Assembly: GCA_000934385.1 (NCBI GenBank)
Contig: KN880718.1
Coordinates: forward strand, 1 to 29,300
Source: Cylindrobasidium torrendii FP15055 ss-10
Taxonomy: Eukaryota > Basidiomycota > Agaricomycetes > Agaricales > Physalacriaceae
Length of the DNA: 29,300 nucleotides
Direction of reading: 5' to 3'
In this document: positions 1 to 9,722 of the stretch, in pieces
Position numbering within the stretch: position 1 is the first letter of the stretch
Layout of the letters: each line of letters begins with the position of its first letter
The notes under the pieces: generated by a model
Database searches by the model: none
The model's input: only the letters and a program-made list of their open reading frames with translations
What the model was told of the DNA's origin: nothing
Made by a program: the position numbers and the translations under genes

Positions 1-549
1 ACCTGCCTCACGAGGCGTTATGAGGGTACGATACCTCATGAGTATAGAGTACCCTTATGAGCTAAGGCCTCACGAGGCAGGCTCATGAGCGCGAGCGCTC
101 CTAGCGCTCAGCGCCGAGCCCTGATCGAAGTATCACGTAGTAGCAACGGGCTGCGGGTAACCCGACGGCGACATGTATTTGTGGGTGTCGGCCATCGAGA
201 GAGGCTACCCCCGTCTATCTAATGAGTAAATTTCGATGCTGGTTCCAAAAATCTTTGGCCAAACACACGAACTTGAGAAGTGGGCAATCCCGACATACTC
301 CGGCTCTGTTCGCCAGCCCTCACGAGCCTTACCCAAAGCTCACGAGGCTACGTCTTTACGTCCTAAGCTGGAGATAGCTGCCGAGCATCATGAGCGACCT
401 CGCGAGGCCATTGCAATCCTCGGGTGCTAATAAGGTAAATCATAAGGGCTCCTAGCTCGCCTCGCAAGGCGTAATGAGGATTTTGGCCTCACAAGGCCTC
501 ACGAGGGAGGTATGGGGCTTCCGACATATCCCATGCTAATTGTTTGCAG
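1..549. repeat. Palindrome-rich GCCTC-NN-GAGGC repeat region, probably within a kinase-gene intron
   Basis: No coding exon is visible. The stretch is full of short near-perfect palindromes built on GCCTC-NN-GAGGC: 5-16, 67-78, 459-470, a GC-rich perfect one at 398-407 (CCTCGCGAGG), and overlapping copies at 485-507. Looser variants (CTCATGAG, CTCACGAGCC, AGCGCT) lie between. The right edge is a normal intron end: a T-rich tract then CAG at 547-549, followed in frame by kinase coding sequence at 550. The repeats therefore sit in an intron of that gene, or in an element inserted into it. The left boundary is outside the window. Such motif clustering suggests a dispersed transposon or satellite-like family, but no terminal repeats or target duplication can be seen. 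Confidence 0.6.
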
Positions 550-777
550 CTACTCACAGGGAAGGCCCCGTATGCGCACATTGGATACGAGGCGGTGGTT
601 GTGAGCCAAATTCTTGCCGGAATACCTCCTCCACTACCACACGACGGTCATCCGATATGGGAGAAAATCGTTGCGAGATGTTTGACGTCCAACCCCCTCG
701 CTCGGCCTAATACAGACGATATCCTCAGGCTGTTAAGACCTTTCTCGAGCTTGAAAATCACTTCCTCTGAACTGTAA
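550..777 (+). CDS. Protein kinase, C-terminal exon (partial, 5' part outside the window)
   Basis: This is the last exon of a TKL-like serine/threonine or tyrosine kinase. It begins right after the acceptor CAG at 547-549 and ends at TAA 775-777, giving 75 residues. It covers subdomains X-XI of the kinase fold: it starts LLTGKAPY (the ELLTGxxPY element after the F helix), continues to WEKIVARCL, and contains the conserved arginine of subdomain XI in LARPNTDDI. Catalytic and ATP-binding parts must lie upstream, across the repeat-filled intron, so whether the kinase is active cannot be judged. It faces another TKL kinase gene tail to tail (stop at 989), a common clustered arrangement for this expanded Agaricomycete family. 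Confidence 0.8.
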   Translation, partial: LLTGKAPYAHIGYEAVVVSQILAGIPPPLPHDGHPIWEKIVARCLTSNPLARPNTDDILRLLRPFSSLKITSSEL

Positions 778-988
778 CATGAATCATGGGCTCTCAGCGC
801 AATGCACATACACAGCACGGGTACAACAACCTCTCGTTGCGTCGATTATTGATGCCGATATTCATTGTTACGTAATAAACCGTTACTGAGCACCAAGCTA
901 TCTACGCATATATAGTATTTACAAAGAGCGATTTTTGTCGGACGGCTAAGCAAGCATAGTGCACAAAGGGTAGTACTAAATCGTACTA

Positions 989-3900
989 TCAATAGGTATA
1001 TAATTGCATGGCACCTTTGTTACAGAACGCTATATATGCAGCGTATGACACCAATGCAGGTACAACGACAAAAAGCACCAACAGGCGCAAGTCCAGATGT
1101 TTCTTCTGTGATAAAACCACAGGTGTCGTAAACTCCGACAACTCGAACTCGGGCTTGAATGCCTTGTCTAGCTCATCCATCAGGTCCCAGTAGTCTTCGA
1201 TAATATCTCCCTCTCCCAAGGGTTTTTCGGTGTACTGCGGTGGAGGGGACTCGTTTGAAGATGCCCCCGATTGGAGGGCAAGCTTCTTCAGGGATCTCAA
1301 GGAAGACAACCGCGAGAATAGATCTTCGTCGTCCGAAGTGGCTTGAACAGCAGGAGCGGGAGTCGGTGGTAGCATGCGTTGGTGAACCTGGATATATCGT
1401 GAGTCACTACCTTATACTCCTTTGTTCACATGCAACTACCTGATCGCTCGTCATGGTTTCTTCAGGCAAGCTGAAGCGAACTCGTTTGGGAGAGCTTGGG
1501 GCAGTACTGAACGTCTCTGTATTCTCCTGGTCTTCGTAATACTCGAGCTCGTCCTCTTCAACCGATGGGAAGTCAAATTCTGATATATCAGACAAGTCGT
1601 CGAGTGGAACATCATCGACATCCTGAATATGGTCATGAGTGCAACGGTAAGAAACAAAGGGAAAAACTGACAACATTGAGTAATGCCCATATTGTGGCAG
1701 CAACTTCCTGCACGCGGGGTCGCAGAGCCAAATCGTGTGCCCAGCACGCTTGAACCAAGCTCCAAAGACCATCGCACATGCTGGGGTCTGAACCCATTGG
1801 TCGGGCAGGGCGTTGGCCGCCCATAACCCTAAGAATAACCGCCGGGTCTCGGAGCTCGATGAAAGGCGGATTACCAGTGAACAGTTCTATACACACGCAA
1901 GCAAATGCATAGATATCGCTTTCAGGCGTCAACAGGAAACGCTCGAGGCCGAATTGCTGGGGAGAGTACAATTCCGGAGCCATCCAGCGGACTGCACCTT
2001 CGCACCGCGATGAATGCGTCGCGGGTGTGTCGTTGAAGACTGTCAAGCCGAAGTCTGATAGGCATGCTGCGCCAGCATCGTTGATCAGGACATTGGCCTA
2101 CAGAGGAGTCAGCCGAGGCGGTGTGCCAGAGGTAATGCATCGTACACCTCGAAGGTCCCCATGAACAATATATCTGGAATGGAGGTATCCAAGCCCTTGA
2201 ACAATCTCGTGCAGCTGTATCCCTGCTGAGCGATCGTGCAACATCTTGGTTGAGAAGACGGGCGTACAAATTTGTTGACATTCTGTCTTCCATAGCTGTT
2301 CAAATACATGAGAACAGTCCCGTGTTGCATCCATGGAGACACCATGCAGAGTACGTCTGGGAATTCCTCCTCGACGATCCCAAGGAAGGGCACAATGTGT
2401 GGGTGGCTGAGGCCTTGCCAGGTCAGTGCTTCTTTGCAGAATTTCTGGTCTGGCGTAAGTTTATCATCCTCGAGCGCAGGGTTGGCTGTGCACACCTTGC
2501 GAATACTAGGTACGTCGCACTCCCTTTGGAATATGCGCATCCTCTTGACCGCAACCTTCTGCTGTTCGTATACCCCTCGGAATACATCGCCAAAGCCGCC
2601 CGCAAACACTGCGTGTTGGGTCACATGGCGAACACCTTGAATGAAGAGCTTTTGAGGAAGCTTATAACAGGACGTCGACAACTTCAACAACAATTTCCTA
2701 GCTTTCATCCCCTCGTCGGGGTCTCGCAAGAGAAATCCGCGATCCAAAACGTCTTGCACAACATTCAAGAAACTCTGTGCGTCGTCGTTCTCGAGGGCGG
2801 TGACCGCATCCCTGTCTGACGCAGAAAGCGAGACGCTGTGAAGGACGTCTGCTAGATGCTCCTCGTCGTCTTGAAGTGCGCGGTGAACTCGAGGGTCGTC
2901 AGCCAGCCCAACAACGGAGGCGATCCGGAGGAGGCTGCGGCGGTAAACATGGCTCTTCACAAGAGAAGTGACAGCATCGAAGGAGCGAAGTGAAGTGGCA
3001 TAATCGCTCAGAGTAGTGAGTACGCTGGAATGCTTTTCTTTAGACTATATCCAAGTATGCAAAGAGCACATACGAGTTAGTGACATTATTGTCCACAGGA
3101 GCGACCTCTTGGAGGAGAAGACTCATGAGATTCTATTAGGACAGGTCACTACTATGCTCAAGTTCACCAAAAGACACATACCTGATATATCGGGACAGAC
3201 GAAGGTGTCTCAAGACTGGCCTCAACCTGTGATAGGCGCGCTGTAACAGATTCCTGAGCATCCTGGTCTGCGAGACTGGACTCTTCGTGGGCTACAGATG
3301 TTCTTGACTCGTCAAAGAGCGTCTTCTCTTCGGAAGTGAACCAGATCGCTGATGGCGGCCTTGGAGTAGGTAGTGGTCGACGAGTAGCACCGTCATCAAG
3401 GTCACCGAATGGTACACTTGGAGGGAAGGACGGCTTTGTTTCTGCGCCCCACGAAGATGGATCTCTGGCCTCGTGAGGTTGCTCTGACTGGAAAACACTT
3501 TCTTCGTAGGATGGAGGGACACTGGCTTCTATATCATGCTCAGACGCAAAGCTCTGAGCTGGTGGGCCAATTGATGGGGGCTCTTCGATGTCATCTTTCA
3601 AATGCTATGTATCAACAAGTTGCCATTGTTGGTCGATTCAGCCGCTACATACCTTGAGGCATATCCCATGGTACAGGCCCGATATCGGTATCAGCCTCTG
3701 GTATCCAGACAGCAGGCTCGGTCCAGGTAGTACTAGTAATTCCTAGGTATGGCGGTGCTTTGTTCTTTCCTCGCTTTGTGATTTGCAAGAATTCGAGGAG
3801 ACCCAGAACGCCTTTGCGAACACGCTGACGGGGTCCTCGTGGGGAAGATTGACGCGTATGACCGGACGACGAAGATCCAGCGCTTTCAGCGCCCAGCGCC

Positions 3901-4124
3901 ATGATACTATGCTGGTCTGGCCCCGTGGTAATTTCGGGAGCAGCATCTTCAGTTGGCTCAGGTTCTCCAGTAATCCCTGGTACGCTGAAAAAGTATACCG
4001 CGCCAGCAGGATCGAGGCCACCCGCAGCATAATATTGAGCCCATTGCTGCACGTTCTCGTTTTCGTATATCCCATTAGGGTCGTACTCGTATTTGGGATA
4101 GACGATGCGCCGGGCAAGCGCCAT
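989..4124 (-). CDS. TKL-type protein kinase with a C-terminal membrane anchor (8 exons, 915 aa)
   Basis: Exons (minus): 4124-3653, 3594-3182, 3105-3074, 3024-2268, 2214-2146, 2097-1675, 1622-1440, 1387-989; all phases close. Residues 1-300 are Tyr/Pro/Ser-rich and mostly disordered, with no domain I can name. A helical region (about 307-430) precedes the kinase domain (about 440-722). Visible motifs: glycine loop GGFGDV (448-453), VAVK lysine K466, catalytic loop HGDLRGAN with D578 (Gly replaces Arg of HRD, normal for fungal TKL kinases), DFG 596-598, APE 621-623. All key residues are present, so it should be active. An acidic linker follows, then one hydrophobic segment at about 883-904 and a short tail, which suggests tail-anchoring. 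Start chosen at the first ATG of the frame; the frame extends further upstream only through a TTG. The intron 6 donor (GTTGTC) is weak. Confidence 0.85.
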
Positions 4125-4690
4125 CGTGTCTCTGCTGGAGTGCGCGCAGTGTGAAGATGAAGGTAATAAGAAAAGTGCCAAGTTCCTGACGACGGGCGCT
4201 CAGGCAAAGCACACTTAAGTATGGTACTGATATCCCAGGGCGGTGCAAACCTGGTCCTAGTTGGTGGCACGTATCGACCAGATGGATGGCGGTGGTCGAC
4301 AACACAGCCTGGCCAGTGTCAGTGACAACCAGTGCATCTCATCAATAGAGGAGTGAGGATAAGAATCAGTACCAAACAGAGTACAATGTACTCGAGCCAC
4401 TGGCACCTGTACAATTTCGGGTCAAGCTTGCCTGATCTCCGATCTCATGTATGTTTGTAACTTAAAAGTTATCGTACTAGCTTTGGTTCCGATCCGCATT
4501 AGTTTGGACTACAGACGTTTGGATGGAATCTACAGCACAACACTACTCAGACATAGTCTTTTGAGAGTAATTTGGAAGCCATGTAGCGTAGGGACGTCAA
4601 TAGATGCTAGAGCACATTACTCGATGCATAAAGTCCAAAATATGTAGATCGTCTCGGGGTTACAATTGGAGGAGGAGCCAGATTGTACTA
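4125..4690. other. Intergenic, promoter of the TKL kinase and 3' flank of the next gene
   Basis: The stretch separates two minus-strand genes. No coding exon, repeat or RNA gene is recognisable; short open frames here lack family resemblance and splice support. Confidence 0.6.
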
Positions 4691-7396
4691 TCACTCCTCG
4701 TCGTCCCCCTCGTCGTCTTCCTCGTCATCCACCTCCAGCCCGGTGAACTCAGAAACCAAGAAATGCACATTGAATGTGCTGGAGGTGTGGTATGGCTTCC
4801 TACCCACCCAAATCACAAACGCCTCATGCTCGTCCTCGACATTTTGCCGAATAGCCCGCTTGGAAATCTGGGCAATCAGAAGCTGGGCCCGCATATCAGG
4901 GTCGGCAATCATGTGCTCAAAGGCGCGATGATATGCCCAGAGGATTTCGCGCACTCTGCAATGGCGCGTCAGCCAGAAGTGATAATAAAGATAGAAACGA
5001 ACTCGTCAATCCTCCGGTCCAACATCTGCCAGTTCAATGTGCTGTCTAACGTCCATGTCGCGACGCAATCGCTTGTCGACTCATCATCGTCCTGGTTCAC
5101 AACCTCGAGAGGGTTTGCATGCCCCGGATACCCAGCAGCTGCCAAGGCATCGACCAGTACCTTGTTTGCATAGTTCACAAACTTCGGAGAGAGGACGAGA
5201 ACGAGTTTAATGTCTTTCTCTGGCGAAAGGACCTTTTCAACTGAGTCGGCGTAAGTCAGGCGCTTGACAGGATGGTCCGTCTTGTCGATGTCAATGTGAT
5301 ATCGAATAGACTCAAAGACGCCTTTCGTCTCAGAGGCGTTGAACTTGTCAATCTTCTTGCAGAAGTCTGCAATCTTGAATTCTTTGTCCCAGCTGTATCT
5401 ATCTGCAAGTCAGTACCGCGAAAGGCTGCATTTTGAATACTGAAGTACTGACTCAGGAGTATCATCGTAAGAGAAATTAGCGAGGCCTTCGCCATAAGTA
5501 TTCTCAGCAAAGATTTGGTCGTAAATGCTGCAAAGGGTTGAGCAACCAGCGAGGCAGCGCTCAGATGAACATACACAATGTTGCCCTTGACCTCTTCCTC
5601 CCACAGCGCGACATGGCGCATAAGAAGAGAGAATCCAGTCAAGCAGCTGCGTCCCAGTGGCTCAGACGTACGCTGCATGTTGCTTTCCAAAATCGCATGA
5701 GAGAGCACTGGTAGATTGGTCTTGATCTTGGGATATTTTTCTGAGCGATAATACATCGGTACGTTTTTGTGGCCACGCTTGATCAGCTTTTTGATACAGG
5801 TGCTCGTCCATTTCCGCGACTGCTCCGCCGTCACCTCAAGCGACATGGGGGCGCTGTAAAGTGGCTGGCGTCGCGCAATTGCCGCTGTTTGCTTGTCATT
5901 CCGATACGTTGATAGCGACGCAACATATGAAGGTAGGATTCGAAGACCGAAGCCTTTGTTGGCATACTTGAAGACACTGGCTTACTTGTTAGGGAGTCGG
6001 CAAAGAAACAATAGTGTGAACACACCGAGGGTCACGGCTAGCCTTGCGATCACCAAGGTAGTGGCCATTGATTATGTCCATAGTAAAGTTCGTGTATCCG
6101 GCTGAGAGATGTGAGTTGCAAGGCTTTGATACCTCGGAAACTTTGGTAGACGTACTTTCGAGCGCTCGGATGAATCGTGGGAGCATCCAGGCGTTGGTAC
6201 CATCGTAACCAATTGCGCACGGGTCGAGGTCGAAATTGAGAAGAACCTCTCGAGGGCTCTTGATAAGCTTGAGGACGATTTGGACACGCTTCGTAGGCCA
6301 TTTTGAGTATAGTGTGATGGTCTGCGAGTTCCGCACGACGAGGAATGGCGATTTTGGAGGGAGATTAGCCTTGTAGACCTTGGCAATCTCCTTGATCTTC
6401 TCATTGGCCTTGTCAAGGGTCAAGCCATAGATGTAAAGATCAATGTCGGAAGACTGCCATTCTTCGGTTTTGTGAACACCGTCTGCAGTCACGCCTTGTG
6501 GAGTGAGCATTGTCCCAAGCACAAGGCCGCCTGCGACGAAGACATTATTCCAGTCGAGTCCTTTGAGGACACCGTCTGTCATGGTCTCCCATTGCTCCCG
6601 GAAGGCGTCTGGGGAAACTTGGACATAAAACTCAGACTTGCGCTTCTCGCCCAATATGCAGAACCCAGAGAGCACAGTAGGGCGTCTGATTTTCAACGCA
6701 ACCGGAGACCCGGCGGCTCCTTGTACAATATCGTGAGGTTGGGAGATGACTGAGGGGAGTTGGCTGAGCGGGACAAGACCATACGTCCACGGAAGTGTCA
6801 AATCAGAGGATGGCAGCGCTGCCTTGCGCGACAAGAAGCGAAGGTGGTTCTCGTTCTGGATGATCCTGCCAAAATAGAAAACATCAGCGACGCGCCAAAA
6901 CATGGGGGACGCGACGCGCCACGCACCAGTCGTCCTGGTCGTCCACGAGCTCATCCACACCGTCGATCTTGGACCGCTTCTTGGCGCGGCTATTGGCGCG
7001 TTGGTCCTTGTCGTCGTTCCCTCCGTCATCCGCAGCGAGCCCTGCAGTGCGTACCGCGTATGGCAGACGTGTCCACGTCCAAACTTTCTTCAAATCTTCT
7101 GGCTTGAGACCTTTCTCTGTCGCGAGTCCGACGATGGAGCTGACATCGTCCTTGGGATCCGCACCAGTGTTGAGCGCGCCGATGAAGTCAATGTCGAACA
7201 GTTGTTTCGACGCGGGCTCGGCGCGTAGCTTTTCCTCCCGCTCCGCAGCCAGCTTGATTTGGAGCTCGACCATGGCCTCACCGATGCCGTACAAGTCGTC
7301 GTACGACGAGGCCTCCAGCAACCGACGTACTTCCTTCGACGCAGCGGTACCCACAACGGGGCGGTCGTTGTACATTACATCCACAGCAGAAGACAT
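4691..7396 (-). CDS. Nucleotidyltransferase-like protein of unknown function (7 exons, 797 aa)
   Basis: Exons (minus): 7396-6927, 6865-6156, 6101-6026, 5976-5575, 5527-5453, 5398-5003, 4955-4691; all junctions keep frame. The centre carries a pattern like the nucleotidyltransferase fold: VFVAGGLVLG (GG at 269-270), then SDIDLYIYG (D297, D299), then a third acidic patch NFDLDP...GYDG (about 367-376). The spacing between GG and DxD is longer than in classical members. I recall similar blocks in proteins often labelled ankyrin-repeat in fungi, amoebae and large DNA viruses, but no ankyrin repeats are visible here. Residues 1-156 are charged, with a basic stretch (KKRSK) before the first intron. 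The C-terminus ends in an Asp/Glu run. Substrate and pathway are unknown; enzymatic activity is only inferred. It is not a poly(A) polymerase by any motif I can see. Confidence 0.8.
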
Positions 7397-7883
7397 TGGA
7401 GAATACGGTCGTGTCTTAGGTGGGAACTGGCCGTGGTGGTGGGAAGGAAGTATCTGAAGCTTAGACTAAGTATGATAGACTGCATTGAGCGTGATCCTCC
7501 AATTCAAAACGTGCAAGAAACACGCACATACAAGCCAGATACAAGCAGGCTTATTACGCTTCGCCGCCTTGCCTGCAATGCTACGGGACTTGGGAACCGG
7601 CACTGGGATCGCAAGCGAATATTCAAACCTTTTCAAAAGGCTCTATGTTTATTGTGTATGTGTATTGAACTAGCAAATACAGCGTTGACCGTTAACCCAG
7701 AAGAAATCAATCGCAGATGAAAAAAAAAAACGGATCCAGACCATGATCTACATGGTTATTCGTAAAGAAATGAACTCGAAAGCAGTCATCCCAAGGTGAC
7801 TGGTCACCAAAGGCAACGAAACTGGTCGTAAGTACAGTGAAGGCGTCGCTAATCATGATTTTTCGCTCCGGGTCGGATGGCGC
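7397..7883. other. Intergenic, including an 11-A homopolymer
   Basis: Holds the promoter of the minus-strand nucleotidyltransferase-like gene and the 3' flank of the GH16 gene. An A tract spans 7720-7730. No gene or repeat family is recognisable. Confidence 0.6.
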
Positions 7884-9102
7884 TTAGTTGTTTTGGTAGA
7901 CAGCAATGTAGTTGACCTCCCATGCCGCAGCTACGACAAGGTCAGCGAAGTTCGACATGTAGGAGGAACGCGACTTACTGGCAAAGTTGGTGGGATCCAT
8001 AACGTACTCATTGCAGCTCTTTGGGCAATCACCGCTGCCGGTGGCACCGCCTGCCCAGTCACCGCACAGGGTAGTGTCGAGGACCATGCTCATGTCGGAG
8101 AAGTGGTCTGCTGTGCAGCTGGTGAAGGGGAAGGTGGCCACGGGCGAGCCCCACGAGGATGGGTCGGGAGTCTCGTTATCAATGTCCTCGGGAATGTCGC
8201 AGCGGGAGAAGAAGTACATGCTGATTCCCTCGCTGTCCCAAACTGTCGCGTATACACTGCGGAAACGGTAAGCTATCTGTCAAAAGATAGCTGTAATTGC
8301 ACTCACCCGCCGTGGTTATCATTGAAGCCAGCGCCGTACGAGTTCTCGCTGGGGTCGGTGTACGCGCAACCCGAGTTGTCGCCATTGGAAGAAACACAGT
8401 TGGATCCAAGGACGTTACCAGTCGAAACGCGAAGGGTAGCGTCCAATGTGCATCCATCACCGGTGTGCAAAGTGTACTGGTTTTTTGTGTTCACGTTGAC
8501 ACCCTCGACAATGTCGATCTCTCCGCCGTTCGGCCAGCTGGGGCCGACGAGCCAGAACGCAGGCCACGTCGAGCAGCCAGTAGGCATCTTCTCAAAGTCG
8601 GCGATGAAAAGACCACCATTATATTGCTTGTTTGACGTGATCCGAACACTAGATTGAAGTTGAAGTGGCGCGTTGAATGATGGAAGAGATAAACGTACGA
8701 GTTACGTCCTTGGCCACTTCCGAGCCAGGTGCTGTTGTCCACAGAGAACGTTGATGGGCCGTCGTTGTTGGTGACGGCGAGTCCGGCTTGGATAGCGGCA
8801 TCCTTTGCAAGGTAATTGACAGTGCCGTGAGTGGGGTCGGCTTCGGAGAAGAAGGACCAGTCACTGTGAGCGCTAGATTAGCAACAGTTGCTTTCTTCTG
8901 GTAGGCGAATCACGTACTTGACGAATGAGTCCCCAGTGTACATGTCCTCGAGGGTGTAGGAGGCGCGCTTCTTCTGGTACGTAGAAGGCGCGCGGTTGCG
9001 GTGACGCTTGTGGGCGGGAGTGAGCGCATTACCGTGGCCGAAAGCATTGGCCAAGAGCGGCGAAACCAGAAGAGATGCGAGGAGAACGCTGAATGAGTGC
9101 AT
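7884..9102 (-). CDS. Secreted GH16 endo-1,3(4)-beta-glucanase (laminarinase-like), 5 exons, 338 aa
   Basis: Exons (minus): 9102-8918, 8863-8699, 8648-8307, 8256-7979, 7930-7884. The N-terminus (MHSFSVLLASLLVSPLLANA) is a clear signal peptide, followed by a basic pro-like stretch ending in KKR at about residue 45, a plausible Kex2 site. The GH16 core contains the catalytic signature GGEIDIVEG, with E160 as nucleophile, D162 assisting and E165 as acid/base. Neighbouring blocks (MPTGCSTWPAFW, CGDWAG, AAWEVNYIAVYQ) match fungal laminarinases of the Lam16A type, and length is normal for them. It should hydrolyse beta-1,3/1,4 glucans outside the cell, in wall remodelling or carbon acquisition. No carbohydrate-binding module or GPI signal is seen. 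Start chosen because it gives the signal peptide; the in-frame upstream ATG would bury it. Confidence 0.93.
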
Positions 9103-9540
9103 AGTGATGAAAATAGAGGGCCTGGTGGTAGTGATAGCACGAAAGAATGTAGTTGACCAGCAAGACAATGACAGGTGAGGCAATGAGGGGGAGGTGGCTA
9201 CCAGGCGCGGGGCACTATGTCGTGGTCGAGGGAAGAAGGGAGACCGTATGGATCGTAAAATGAACCTCAGCCCTTTTGTACTCCAACATCGCCGGAAACG
9301 CCATTAAACCGTCACCGGTGGCCAAATGGGGCCAGGGCCATATGGTACCTTGTCTACCCCTTTCAGATCAGTGAAGTTGAACAAAGGCTCTCGGGCAAGA
9401 ATAAGATTAACGAAAAGGCCTTCAGAGGTGACTAACAGCACTGTAGCATTGTTAGCCCACTCTTAGAACAAAAGACAAGCACAAAAGCGCGTTGGGCCAT
9501 CCTGTTTCTTGGCCCAGCTTGGCTCAAATTCGAGTATAAT
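9103..9540. other. Upstream region of the GH16 gene
   Basis: Gene-free. It would serve as the GH16 promoter and ends exactly where the transposon target duplication begins. No convincing TATA box was identified. Confidence 0.55.
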
Positions 9541-9548
9541 CAGAGTCC
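9541..9548. repeat. Target site duplication, left copy
   Basis: CAGAGTCC directly abuts the left terminal inverted repeat and is identical to 14430-14437. Confidence 0.95.
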
Positions 9549-9578
9549 CAAGAGGGACGTGATCGGCCGATAACGGAC
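9549..9578 (+). repeat. Left terminal inverted repeat (30 bp)
   Basis: Identical to the reverse complement of 14400-14429 over all 30 bases. It contains the internal 10-bp palindrome ATCGGCCGAT, a plausible transposase contact site. Confidence 0.97.
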
Positions 9579-9722
9579 AGGTGATGGCCTGCGAAAAATT
9601 GATCGCATCTAATCTTGCCGAACGGGCCGACATTCGGCGAACAACACTCGGCTTCTTGTGCCGAGCATAGCAGAGTCGAACGTCGCAGGAAAGTTGTTTA
9701 CTGCGATTACGACAATAGGTAG
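9579..9722. other. Left subterminal region of the transposon with two hairpins
   Basis: Lies between the transposase stop codon and the left TIR. Two stem-loops follow each other: GCCGAA/TTCGGC at 9617-9638 and CTCGGC/GCCGAG at 9647-9665. They could be transposase-binding sites or part of the 3' end of the transcript; neither is shown. Confidence 0.5.

Noticed and set aside
1..549. CRISPR array
   Set aside because: The repeats are short, unevenly spaced and palindromic, and the genome is eukaryotic.
2980..4124. Treating the N-terminal exons as a separate gene from the kinase
   Set aside because: A 32-nt exon at 3105-3074 with good splice sites joins both parts in frame, and no stop codon ends the upstream part.
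4691..7396. Poly(A) polymerase or ankyrin-repeat protein
   Set aside because: No poly(A) polymerase central or RNA-binding motifs, and no 33-residue ankyrin repeats are visible.
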